Assembly (NCBI GenBank): GCA_020848595.1
Contig: JADLHV010000067.1
Span: 1 to 23,087, forward strand
Direction: 5' to 3'
From: Bacteroidia bacterium
GTDB taxonomy: Bacteria > Bacteroidota > Bacteroidia > NS11-12g > UBA955
Length of the DNA stretch: 23,087 nt
The notes under the pieces were generated by a model, which worked only from the letters and a program-made list of their open reading frames with translations, was not told the origin of the DNA and did no database searches. Position 1 is the stretch's first letter, and each line of letters starts with the position of its first letter. The position numbers were made by a program, and so were the translations under genes. Of this stretch, positions 1 through 6,518 are shown in pieces.

Positions 1-440
1 CAGGTAAATGGAGTAAAGGCTCTTGCCGTTTGTTTTTAAATATTAAAAAGGGGTTCAAGTTTTTTTCTAATGGCATAAATGGTTTTGTTGGCGTAGAAGA
101 TGTAGCAAATGCAATGACTCGATTTGGACTTGGTTCGCTTAAAAACAAACGATTCCTTATGGTTTCGGAGAATATGAGCTATAAGGATTTGTTTAATTTA
201 ATGGCTAAATCCATGGATGTTAATCCGCCTAAATACGAAATTAAACGCGCTTATTTACCTTGGTTGAAATTTCCAATTTGGCTCATGTCTAAATTAAATT
301 CTTCAAGTTCTTTAAGTGTCGAAACGCTTAAAACTTCTCTGAAAAAGCACTCTTATAATAATGCGGCTATTAAAAAGGAAGGTTTCGAGTTTGAACCGAT
401 TGAGTCTGTAATTGCCAATACAGCTAAGTTTTTAAATTAA
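1..440 (+). CDS. NAD-dependent epimerase/dehydratase family protein, C-terminal part (5' end outside window)
   Basis: The reading frame is open from nucleotide 3, with no stop and no convincing start, so the gene begins upstream; a TTG at 30 is probably just an internal codon. About 145 residues are visible. The stretch NGINGFVGVEDVANAM is the typical late segment of extended short-chain dehydrogenases (dihydroflavonol-reductase-like epimerases), where a substrate-side strand precedes the DVA helix. It is followed by the usual KRFLMVSENMSYKDLF region and a basic C-terminal helix. The NAD-binding Rossmann motif and the YxxxK catalytic motif would lie upstream and cannot be checked. Family membership is fairly secure; the substrate cannot be inferred. 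The next gene starts 37 nt downstream on the same strand. Confidence 0.75.
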   Translation, partial: GKWSKGSCRLFLNIKKGFKFFSNGINGFVGVEDVANAMTRFGLGSLKNKRFLMVSENMSYKDLFNLMAKSMDVNPPKYEIKRAYLPWLKFPIWLMSKLNSSSSLSVETLKTSLKKHSYNNAAIKKEGFEFEPIESVIANTAKFLN

Positions 441-477
441 AGCATTTACTTTATTTCTTTTAAATGGATTAACTAGT

Positions 478-1923
478 ATGTTAAAGTATGTATCCATTTT
501 TATTTTCGCTGTTCTCTGGTCTGCAAATGGTTTTGCTCAAGTAAATGTGCAATTTATAAATGGTAAAAAACATTATCTTGGATTAAAAATATTTGAAAAT
601 AAAATAGAGCATAATGAAGAATTATTATCCAGAAAAGAAAGACCTTTTTTTGTTAATTATTACATTGTTGACACCTTTAAAATTATTAATTTAAGTTCTG
701 AGATTCTTCAGATAAAAGGCATCTTGCATAAGGATAGTGTCAATTATACTTACACGCCCGAGATAGAACCCAATGATACTGGTTATATTTATTACAAATG
801 TTTGTTTGGAAGTTATAGTCGATTTAAATATATAAACGTCAATAATGAATTCGAAATTCAAACTAATTTAGGGCGTATCGAAGCTTGTTGTTTAAACTAC
901 GTCTATGTTAACAATCGGAATTTTTCGGTCATATATAAAAAATCTAAATTCATTGGGTATAAATTTCAATCAACAGCAAGTCATTCTGAGCATTTATATA
1001 TAGATAGCAATGGTCAATTATTAGCCTTAGGTCATTATCACGAAAAGCTGGGTTTGCAAGTTGGAAATTGGAAACGTTGGTTAAACTCCATTCCGATTGC
1101 AGATACCATATTCCCAAAGTGCTTGTCTGTTGCGGTTTTTGGTTATTTACTCAAAGCAACTGATAGTTTTAAGATTGAAGTACATCGGCAATCATCATTG
1201 GCTTATACAGATCCAAGTCCTATGTCTCTATGGTCGACACCAGTTTTTTATAAAACCCGCAACTTAGCAGATATTATCATAGAAGACAATATCGATAGTT
1301 TGAAGATTTATTCTAAAGACAGTCTTTCCGTTTTTTATATTGATTTTAATGCCATGAGAGATTGGAATTCTCCTATTACCGTGGTGGAGTTATTATTGCC
1401 TAATCAAAAGTATTACTACGAAGGTTCTGTTAAAAGAGGTGTTAGATATTCGCCTAATGGCTATGTTTTAGCTATGGTGACGCCTTATTCTTCAGAAATT
1501 TTTATGAGTGAAGTAACTAAGAAATTACATTTAAAAGTGCGTCATTCTAGTGAGGGTCAAATTGTGTTTGACAAGAAACGTATAAGCAAGAGACTCCGGA
1601 AAAAAATACAGGACAATTATAAAATTGCATATTTGAGTAAGGAATTAGATTCTTTGATTTACTTTACCAATTGTATCTATTTTAGTCAATGTGATAGTCA
1701 GCGGATGAATTTTGTAGACAGCATTTTTAAGAGTAAAGGGTTTTATAAACAATTCGGTTATGGTATCAATTTTAACCTATATATTTATAAGGGAAAAATG
1801 ATAGATGCCACTTTTTACGAAAGGTATATGGAAATTGTTGCTCTATTGCCAGATATTAATATTTCACCTTTACTTCGTGGGGCATATAAAACAGTGATCA
1901 CTAAAGATAATCCAGATAGATAA
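478..1923 (+). CDS. Exported protein of unknown function with DUF1573-like and MORN-like segments
   Basis: I do not recognise this 481-residue protein as a named family. Residues 1-20 form a signal peptide (hydrophobic core, cleavage probably after NGFA), so it is exported. Residues about 60-145 read like an Ig-type DUF1573 domain: a strand with IINLSSEILQIKG, an 'EIEPNDTGYIYY' turn, and a later strand pair. Residues about 172-201 (DSNGQLLALGHYHEKLGLQ, then GNWKRW) resemble a single MORN_2 repeat of the kind found in YwqK-like proteins. The remaining 280 residues are rich in aromatic and beta-strand patterns with no motif I can name. There is no T9SS sorting domain at the C terminus and no lipobox. 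The start is the first ATG before the signal peptide. It may be cotranscribed with the epimerase gene upstream, and it converges on paaC. Confidence 0.7.
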   Translation: MLKYVSIFIFAVLWSANGFAQVNVQFINGKKHYLGLKIFENKIEHNEELLSRKERPFFVNYYIVDTFKIINLSSEILQIKGILHKDSVNYTYTPEIEPNDTGYIYYKCLFGSYSRFKYINVNNEFEIQTNLGRIEACCLNYVYVNNRNFSVIYKKSKFIGYKFQSTASHSEHLYIDSNGQLLALGHYHEKLGLQVGNWKRWLNSIPIADTIFPKCLSVAVFGYLLKATDSFKIEVHRQSSLAYTDPSPMSLWSTPVFYKTRNLADIIIEDNIDSLKIYSKDSLSVFYIDFNAMRDWNSPITVVELLLPNQKYYYEGSVKRGVRYSPNGYVLAMVTPYSSEIFMSEVTKKLHLKVRHSSEGQIVFDKKRISKRLRKKIQDNYKIAYLSKELDSLIYFTNCIYFSQCDSQRMNFVDSIFKSKGFYKQFGYGINFNLYIYKGKMIDATFYERYMEIVALLPDINISPLLRGAYKTVITKDNPDR

Positions 1924-2034
1924 GTAGAAAAGTCAGCAATACCTCTCTAACAAATTAATTGTTAATAGAAAGATTAGTTCGAAAAAATTTAAAGTCTAAT
2001 TAAAACTTTGTTAGTCTAAATTAGAAGGCCATGC

Positions 2035-2793
2035 TTACCATTTAGCATTAGGATAAGCTCTTTGTAAGTATTGCATGTCTGCTAGAATGTATCCTAAATA
2101 TTCTGTATGGATACCATTTCTAGAGCCAGTTTGCATATAGCTTTCTTCGGGTAAACTTAATTTAGCTTCAGACAAAATATCTATCAATTCAGTTTTCCAT
2201 TTACCAATTAAATCGGCAGGATAAGGTGCTATACCTAGTTCAGACATTTGCTCATCAACTTCATCACTTTCAAATAACTCACCAGTAAACATCCACAATT
2301 CGTTAATGGCTTCTTGCATTTTATGGTGACGTTCGTCGGTGCCATCTCCAAGTCTAATGGTCCAATCGCTGGCATGTTTGAGATGGTATTTAATTTCTTT
2401 TATAGCTTTGTGAGCAATAGCAGATAAAGTTTCGTCTTTGCTATTCATAAGTTCAGAATAGTACAAGAATTCGTAAAGAGAAACATACAATTGACGAGCA
2501 ATAGTAAAAGCAAAATTGCCATTAGGTTGTTCGACAATGAGGTGATTATAAAATTTTCTTTCACCTCTTTTATAGGCTAAGTCATCTTCAGTATGATTTT
2601 TACCTTCTATGAGGGCGGCATAACGCAATAGAACTTCGGCTCTACCAATCATATCGAGAGCCATATTAGTTAGGGCAAGGTCTTCTTCCAGAATAGGGGC
2701 TTTGCTGCACCATTCACCAAGTCGGTGACCAAGAACAAGAGGATTGTCGCCCAGTCTTAAAGTTAAAGTCAATAAAGCTTCTTGATGTTTCAT
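2035..2793 (-). CDS. paaC: 1,2-phenylacetyl-CoA epoxidase, subunit PaaC
   Basis: PaaC is the structural, ferritin-like partner of PaaA in the multicomponent monooxygenase that epoxidises phenylacetyl-CoA, the first oxygenation in aerobic phenylacetate breakdown. The 252-residue length fits the family (about 250). Family signatures include LGHRLGEWCSKAPILEEDLA near residues 21-40, the LDMIGRAEVLLRYAA helix, and KEIKYHLKHASDW followed by RLGDGTDERH (about 132-155). The C-terminal SRNGIHTEYLGYILADMQYL segment is also typical. The gene starts 2 nt after the paaB stop, so translation is probably coupled. It ends the operon here: the next gene downstream faces the opposite way, so paaD and paaE do not follow as they do in Escherichia coli. 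Confidence 0.95.
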   Translation of the reverse strand: MKHQEALLTLTLRLGDNPLVLGHRLGEWCSKAPILEEDLALTNMALDMIGRAEVLLRYAALIEGKNHTEDDLAYKRGERKFYNHLIVEQPNGNFAFTIARQLYVSLYEFLYYSELMNSKDETLSAIAHKAIKEIKYHLKHASDWTIRLGDGTDERHHKMQEAINELWMFTGELFESDEVDEQMSELGIAPYPADLIGKWKTELIDILSEAKLSLPEESYMQTGSRNGIHTEYLGYILADMQYLQRAYPNAKW

Positions 2794-2795
2794 GA

Positions 2796-3092
2796 TTAAA
2801 TATTTAAAGCGCCTTCGGGCATGGTGTAGAAAGTTGGATGTCTATAAGCTTTATCATTAGAAGGATCAAAGAACATTTCAGCGTCATCTGGATTAGAGGC
2901 AACGATACAGTCTGTAGGAACTAACCAAATACTAGTGCCTTCGTTACGTCTAAAATAGGTGTCGCGAGCGTTTTGCATTGCTATTTCTTTGTCGGAGCCA
3001 TGAACACTTCCAGCATGTTTATAGGGTGTTCCTGCTTGCGATTGGATAAATACTTCCCAAATCGGCCATTGAGTATCTTTAATGTTTTCCAT
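2796..3092 (-). CDS. paaB: 1,2-phenylacetyl-CoA epoxidase, subunit PaaB
   Basis: PaaB is the small subunit that bridges PaaAC heterodimers in the phenylacetyl-CoA epoxidase complex. The 98-residue length matches the family (about 95). Recognisable motifs are WEVFIQSQAGTPYKHAGSVH at residues 12-31, the AMQNARDTYFRR helix, and SIWLVPTDCIVASNPDD followed by YRHPTFYTMPEG near the C terminus. It has no catalytic metal site, as expected. The start is the ATG 2 nt beyond the paaA stop, and the stop is 2 nt before paaC, giving a compact paaABC run. Position, length and motifs agree, so identification is secure. Confidence 0.95.
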   Translation of the reverse strand: MENIKDTQWPIWEVFIQSQAGTPYKHAGSVHGSDKEIAMQNARDTYFRRNEGTSIWLVPTDCIVASNPDDAEMFFDPSNDKAYRHPTFYTMPEGALNI

Positions 3093-3094
3093 AT

Positions 3095-4033
3095 TTATTG
3101 ACTTACGGTACTTTTTTGTTTGATTGCATAGGCAGAAGCGGCTTTTCTAACCCATTCGCCTTCTTCATGTGCTTTAATGTGATTGTTTAAACGCTGTCTA
3201 TTGCATGGTCCATTGCCATTAATAACTTCATAGAATTCGTTCCAATTGATTTCGCCGTGATCGTAACATTTTTTTTCTTCATTCCATTTCAATTGATTAT
3301 CTGGAATTTTTAATCCAATTACTTCAGCTTGTTGAACAGTTTTATCTATAAATTTCTGTCTTAAATGGTCGTTACTCTGGCGTTTTATTTTCCATTTAAA
3401 GGCATTGCCTGTATGAGGTGAGTCGGTATCATGTGGTCCAAACATCATTAAAGCCGGCCACCACCATCTATTCATAGCATCTTGAGCCATTTCTTGTTGA
3501 TCGGCAGTGCCAGCCATCATATTAGCCATAATTTCGTAACCTTGACGTTGATGAAAACTCTCTTCTTTACATATTCTAACCATGGCCCTAGAATACGGAC
3601 CATAACTGGTTCTTTGAAGGGAAACTTGGTTGACTATTGCGGCACCATCTACCAACCATCCTATTGCGCCAATATCTGCCCAAGTTAAGGAAGGGTAATT
3701 AAATATATTAGAATATTTAGCATTGCCATCATGCAATTGTTTAATTAATTCATCGCGACCAATTCCGAGCGTTTCAGCGGCAGAATACAAGTATAATCCA
3801 TGTCCGCCTTCATCTTGTATTTTAGCTAGTAAAATTTTCTTTGCTCTTAAACTGGGTGCTCTTGTTATCCAATTGCCCTCAGGTTGCATACCGATTACTT
3901 CCGAATGGGCCTGTTGAGAAATTTGACGAATGAGATGCTTACGGTAATCTTCCGGCATCCAATCTTTGGCCTCTATATTGGCATCTTGCTCAATTTTGGC
4001 ATCAAAAACCTTTTGGTGGTCTATGTTTTCCAT
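3095..4033 (-). CDS. paaA: 1,2-phenylacetyl-CoA epoxidase, catalytic subunit PaaA
   Basis: PaaA holds the di-iron site that inserts oxygen into the aromatic ring of phenylacetyl-CoA. The 312-residue length is normal (about 310). The carboxylate/histidine pattern of a bacterial di-iron oxygenase is visible: E45 in QQAHSEVIGMQPEGNW, E75 and H78 in QDEGGHGLYLYSAAE, and E158 with H161 in KEESFHQRQG. MMFGPHDTDSPHTG (about 196-209) is a family signature. No key residue appears lost. It is first in the paaABC operon; PaaE (reductase) and PaaD (maturation) are absent nearby and would have to be encoded elsewhere for the enzyme to work. The start is the ATG just after a promoter-like stretch (4044-4073). 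Confidence 0.96.
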   Translation of the reverse strand: MENIDHQKVFDAKIEQDANIEAKDWMPEDYRKHLIRQISQQAHSEVIGMQPEGNWITRAPSLRAKKILLAKIQDEGGHGLYLYSAAETLGIGRDELIKQLHDGNAKYSNIFNYPSLTWADIGAIGWLVDGAAIVNQVSLQRTSYGPYSRAMVRICKEESFHQRQGYEIMANMMAGTADQQEMAQDAMNRWWWPALMMFGPHDTDSPHTGNAFKWKIKRQSNDHLRQKFIDKTVQQAEVIGLKIPDNQLKWNEEKKCYDHGEINWNEFYEVINGNGPCNRQRLNNHIKAHEEGEWVRKAASAYAIKQKSTVSQ

Positions 4034-4043
4034 AATGATGTTA

Positions 4044-4073
4044 CAATGCTAAGACAAGATTTGAAATCAAAAA
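4044..4073 (-). promoter_or_regulatory. Candidate promoter of paaABC
   Basis: Read on the minus strand, TAGCATTG (4044-4051) matches the Bacteroidota -7 box TAnnTTTG at all but one position. It is preceded after 16 nt by TTTTTG (4068-4073), usable as the -33 TTG. The box ends 10 nt before the paaA ATG, so the leader would be only a few nucleotides. The sequence match is visible; promoter function is inferred. Confidence 0.4.
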
Positions 4074-4074
4074 C

Positions 4075-4089
4075 TGACCTTGGTCAAGG
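4075..4089. promoter_or_regulatory. Overlapping palindromes upstream of paaA, candidate operator
   Basis: TGACCTTGGTCA (4075-4086) is a perfect inverted repeat with 5-bp arms and a 2-bp centre. CCTTGGTCAAGG (4078-4089) is a second perfect inverted repeat overlapping it. The pair sits directly upstream of the candidate -33 element of paaA, where a repressor or activator could act. paa operons in other bacteria are commonly controlled by TetR- or GntR-type regulators (PaaR, PaaX) that bind palindromes, but no regulator gene is present here and the sequence is not a known site to me. Confidence 0.35.
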
Positions 4090-4373
4090 TAAGGTGGGTG
4101 ATACTCGTCAGTCTTTTTTTAATCTTTTTGCTTTTTAGTTTTGCTTTTATTTTTTGTGTTGATTTTATAAGTGCTTCATTTTTAGAGCATAAATTGGGTT
4201 AACTCATCTTTTTATAAAAAAGGAAATGACAAAAATTGCTGACAATTTATTCGTAACAGAATATCAGAAATTCTTATTATTTTTGACAAAATCTTACAGT
4301 TGTTTAGACTTTTATTTCACTATTAGGTTAGAGAAATGACAGACTATCAACTCGATTAAATTTAAATAATTAT

Positions 4374-5132
4374 ATGGAAAATCATTCTCAATCTAAACCC
4401 ACTTTATTAAGTTTATCATTATTGTTAGGACTCGTTCTTTTAGGTTTCTTTATTTATAAAGGACTTAAAACATTTAGTGATAAGGACCGTGTTGTTACAG
4501 TTAAAGGTTTAGCTGAAATGAATATGACTGCAGAGTCGGCTACCATTAATCTGAGGTTCTCTTTTTCGGGTGATGAATTAGATGAAATTATTTCACTAGC
4601 AGATAATAAGAAAAATGCTATTGTCGATTATTTAATTAGAAATGGCTTTACTAAAAAAGATATTTCTTCTGGTAAATTAGATGTGCACGACCGTCAATCG
4701 TATTACGAAAACAGATGGGAAGATGGGCATCAGGTACAGGTTAAAGTAGATCGTTATGAAGTAACTCAAAGTATTAAAGTGCAATCGAAAGATGTTACCA
4801 AAACGGAAGATAAATCTTCTCAAATAAAATTAGATTTAGTAAAAAAGAATTTAACCGCCTACATTTCTACCAAATATGTTTTTCCTGAATTGAATGAAAT
4901 TAAACCACAACTCATAGCAGAAAGTACCAAAAACGCAAGGGTTGCTGGTGAGCAATTTGCCAATGACTCAAAGGCTCAATTGGGTAAGATTAAAACGGCC
5001 TCTCAAGGTCAAATTACTATTGCTGGCCAATATTATTACGACGAAGAAATGGGTGAAGGTAGTGATGCTCCTAGTGAGCCATATATTCAAAAAGCTCGAG
5101 TTGTAAGTACCATTGTTTTCTTTTTAGATTAA
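4374..5132 (+). CDS. SIMPL (DUF541/YggE-like) domain protein, membrane-anchored
   Basis: The 252-residue protein starts with a short polar tail and one hydrophobic segment (about residues 11-30, LLSLSLLLGLVLLGFFIYKG) that should anchor it in the cytoplasmic membrane or act as an uncleaved signal. The rest is a SIMPL domain: RVVTVKGLAEMNMTAESATI (39-58) is the usual first strand, then a long helix (ISLADNKKNAIVDYLIRNG), the DRYEVTQSIKVQSKDV strand, and the final KARVVSTIVFFLD strand. SIMPL proteins such as YggE are periplasmic or surface proteins of poorly understood function, linked in E. coli to oxidative stress. Nothing nearby clarifies its role. A small 7-bp hairpin (5163-5178) lies 31 nt after the stop but lacks a good T tract. 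Confidence 0.85.
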   Translation: MENHSQSKPTLLSLSLLLGLVLLGFFIYKGLKTFSDKDRVVTVKGLAEMNMTAESATINLRFSFSGDELDEIISLADNKKNAIVDYLIRNGFTKKDISSGKLDVHDRQSYYENRWEDGHQVQVKVDRYEVTQSIKVQSKDVTKTEDKSSQIKLDLVKKNLTAYISTKYVFPELNEIKPQLIAESTKNARVAGEQFANDSKAQLGKIKTASQGQITIAGQYYYDEEMGEGSDAPSEPYIQKARVVSTIVFFLD

Positions 5133-5241
5133 ATTTAGTTTCTAATTTCTAGGATTTAAAAAACTATTTTTAAATAGTCCCTTAGGATGAAAATAGTCGA
5201 GATGCCATATATAAGCAATATAACCATCTTTTAATAAATAC

Positions 5242-5249
5242 TACCTTTG
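5242..5249 (+). promoter_or_regulatory. Promoter -7 box of the TadA-type gene
   Basis: TACCTTTG is an exact match to the Bacteroidota TAnnTTTG box and ends only 4 nt before the ATG at 5254. The transcript should therefore begin at or very near the start codon. No clear TTG is present at the -33 distance. Confidence 0.6.
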
Positions 5250-5253
5250 TAAG

Positions 5254-5697
5254 ATGGAAATCAATCTCGATGAACTTTACATGCAAAAAGCCTTAGACCA
5301 AGCAAAAATGGCCTACGATTCGGATGAAGTACCCATTGGTGCCATTGTTGTTTGTAATAATAAAATTATAGGAAAAGGATATAATCAAACAGAAAAGTTA
5401 AATGATGTGACAGCACATGCCGAAATGTTAGCTATCACAGCAGCGGCCTCTCATTTAGGCGGAAAGTATTTAGACGAATGTACTCTTTATGTCACCATCG
5501 AACCATGTGTAATGTGTGCTGGCGCCATTAAGCATGCGCGTTTTCAAAAAGTTGTTATTGGTGCCACCGAACCTAAAATGGGGTTTAGTCAATTTCTAAA
5601 TGAAGATTTCTATAGCAAAACCGAATTAAAATCGGGTGTTTTAGAAGAAGAATGTAAATCTCTTATGAAAACATTTTTTAAAACTAAAAGAGTCTGA
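5254..5697 (+). CDS. tadA: Nucleoside/tRNA adenosine deaminase, TadA type
   Basis: The 147-residue protein is a zinc-dependent cytidine-deaminase-fold enzyme. The zinc and catalytic residues are intact: H55 and E57 in TAHAEMLAI, and C85 and C88 in EPCVMCAGAIKHAR. The N-terminal MQKALDQAKMAYDSDEVPIG, the N44 region, and the DVTAHAE spacing match bacterial TadA, which converts adenosine 34 of tRNA-Arg(ACG) to inosine. A guanine or other nucleoside deaminase of the same superfamily is the main alternative, since Bacteroidota often carry several paralogues. It is slightly shorter than E. coli TadA (167). It stands alone with its own promoter box and converges on the response-regulator gene; TTCCTTT/AAAGGAA (5721-5735) lies between the two stops. 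Confidence 0.85.
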   Translation: MEINLDELYMQKALDQAKMAYDSDEVPIGAIVVCNNKIIGKGYNQTEKLNDVTAHAEMLAITAAASHLGGKYLDECTLYVTIEPCVMCAGAIKHARFQKVVIGATEPKMGFSQFLNEDFYSKTELKSGVLEEECKSLMKTFFKTKRV

Positions 5698-5752
5698 ATT
5701 TTTCAATTGCTTTTAGTAATTTCCTTTTAAAGGAATTTAGAAGAATGAATAA

Positions 5753-6436
5753 TTAGATAGAAAGAAACGAATTAAACCAGCCCTTTTTTAACGCTATTTT
5801 AACTGCCTCCACTTTGCTACAAACATGTAATTTCTCGTAAATATTGGCAATATGTTTTCGCACGGTATGGGGACTTATGCTTAATCGATCTGCCACTTGT
5901 TTGTAATCGCAACCCTCTACCATTAATTTAAGAATATCCATTTCTCTGCTACTTAATTGAAACTCTTCTTTGTCGATTTTTTTGTTTTCAACTTGAGCAT
6001 TCATGAGCAAATTCATTGCCTTACGAGCAATTTTGGGCGACATGGGTACGCCTCCAAATTCTAAAACTTCTTTTATAGCATTAGAAATTACAGCGCCACT
6101 TTCATCTTTTAACAAATAACCGCTAGCGCCTGCTTTAATAGCTTCAAATATTTTTTCATCGTCATCAAAAATTGTGACCATTAAAAATTTAACCGAAGTA
6201 TAGAGTTGATTGGCTCTTTTAACTGCTTCAATACCGTCCATTATGGGCATATCGATATCCATCAATACTAATTCTGGACGAGAATCTGCGGGACAGTTTT
6301 TCATTTTTTCAAGAAAATCGTCCCCATTAACGGCCGTAAAAATAACCTCACAATCGTGCGCCGAACTTACTCGCTCATTTAAAGAAACTCTATTAGCTTG
6401 CTTATCATCAACTATGGCTATTCTGGTAAAGTTCAT
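5753..6436 (-). CDS. Response regulator, NarL/LuxR type
   Basis: This 227-residue regulator pairs a receiver domain (about residues 5-125) with a LuxR-type helix-turn-helix (about 158-220). Receiver residues are all present: D10/D11, phosphoacceptor D60 in LVLMDIDMP, T88 in MVTIFDDD and K110 in GYLLKDE. The DNA-binding part shows LSSREMDILKLMVEG and the recognition region ISPHTVRKHIANIYEKL. It lies 82 nt downstream of the sensor-kinase gene on the same strand and is almost certainly its partner. A one-mismatch box, TTAATTTG (6445-6452, minus strand), with TTG 20 nt further upstream, may give it a separate promoter as well. Its target genes are unknown. Confidence 0.92.
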   Translation of the reverse strand: MNFTRIAIVDDKQANRVSLNERVSSAHDCEVIFTAVNGDDFLEKMKNCPADSRPELVLMDIDMPIMDGIEAVKRANQLYTSVKFLMVTIFDDDEKIFEAIKAGASGYLLKDESGAVISNAIKEVLEFGGVPMSPKIARKAMNLLMNAQVENKKIDKEEFQLSSREMDILKLMVEGCDYKQVADRLSISPHTVRKHIANIYEKLHVCSKVEAVKIALKKGWFNSFLSI

Positions 6437-6518
6437 TGCTATAACAAATTAAGCCTATAAACTTTATTGGTACAATCACTCATATGTAGTATTTTTTGAT
6501 TAGAAATTTAGCGCATTG

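Larger units (their letters stand above)
4034..4373. other. Divergent intergenic region between paaA and the SIMPL gene
   Basis: These 340 bp separate two divergently transcribed genes. The left end carries the paaA promoter candidate and the overlapping palindromes. The middle (about 4100-4330) is AT-rich with long T runs; short open frames read through it but I see no credible gene. Close to the right-hand gene, TAAATTTA (4357-4364) differs from TAnnTTTG only at the last base and lies 9 nt before the ATG at 4374, a weak promoter candidate. No RNA gene or riboswitch was recognised. Confidence 0.5.

Noticed and set aside
1948..1964. Inverted repeat TAACAA/TTGTTA between convergent genes as a terminator
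   Set aside because: Only 6 AT-rich pairs and no T tract on either side; expected by chance in DNA this AT-rich.
3482..4138. Plus-strand open frames opposite paaA (3482-3688, 3723-3917, 3884-4138)
   Set aside because: They are antisense shadows of a well-conserved gene, with no promoter and no family resemblance.
5163..5178. ACTATTT/AAATAGT hairpin after the SIMPL gene
   Set aside because: AT-only-like stem with a 2-nt loop and no T tract; not convincing as a terminator.
5721..5735. TTCCTTT/AAAGGAA between the TadA and response-regulator genes as a bidirectional terminator
   Set aside because: The loop is effectively 1-3 nt and no T run follows; too weak to list as a terminator.
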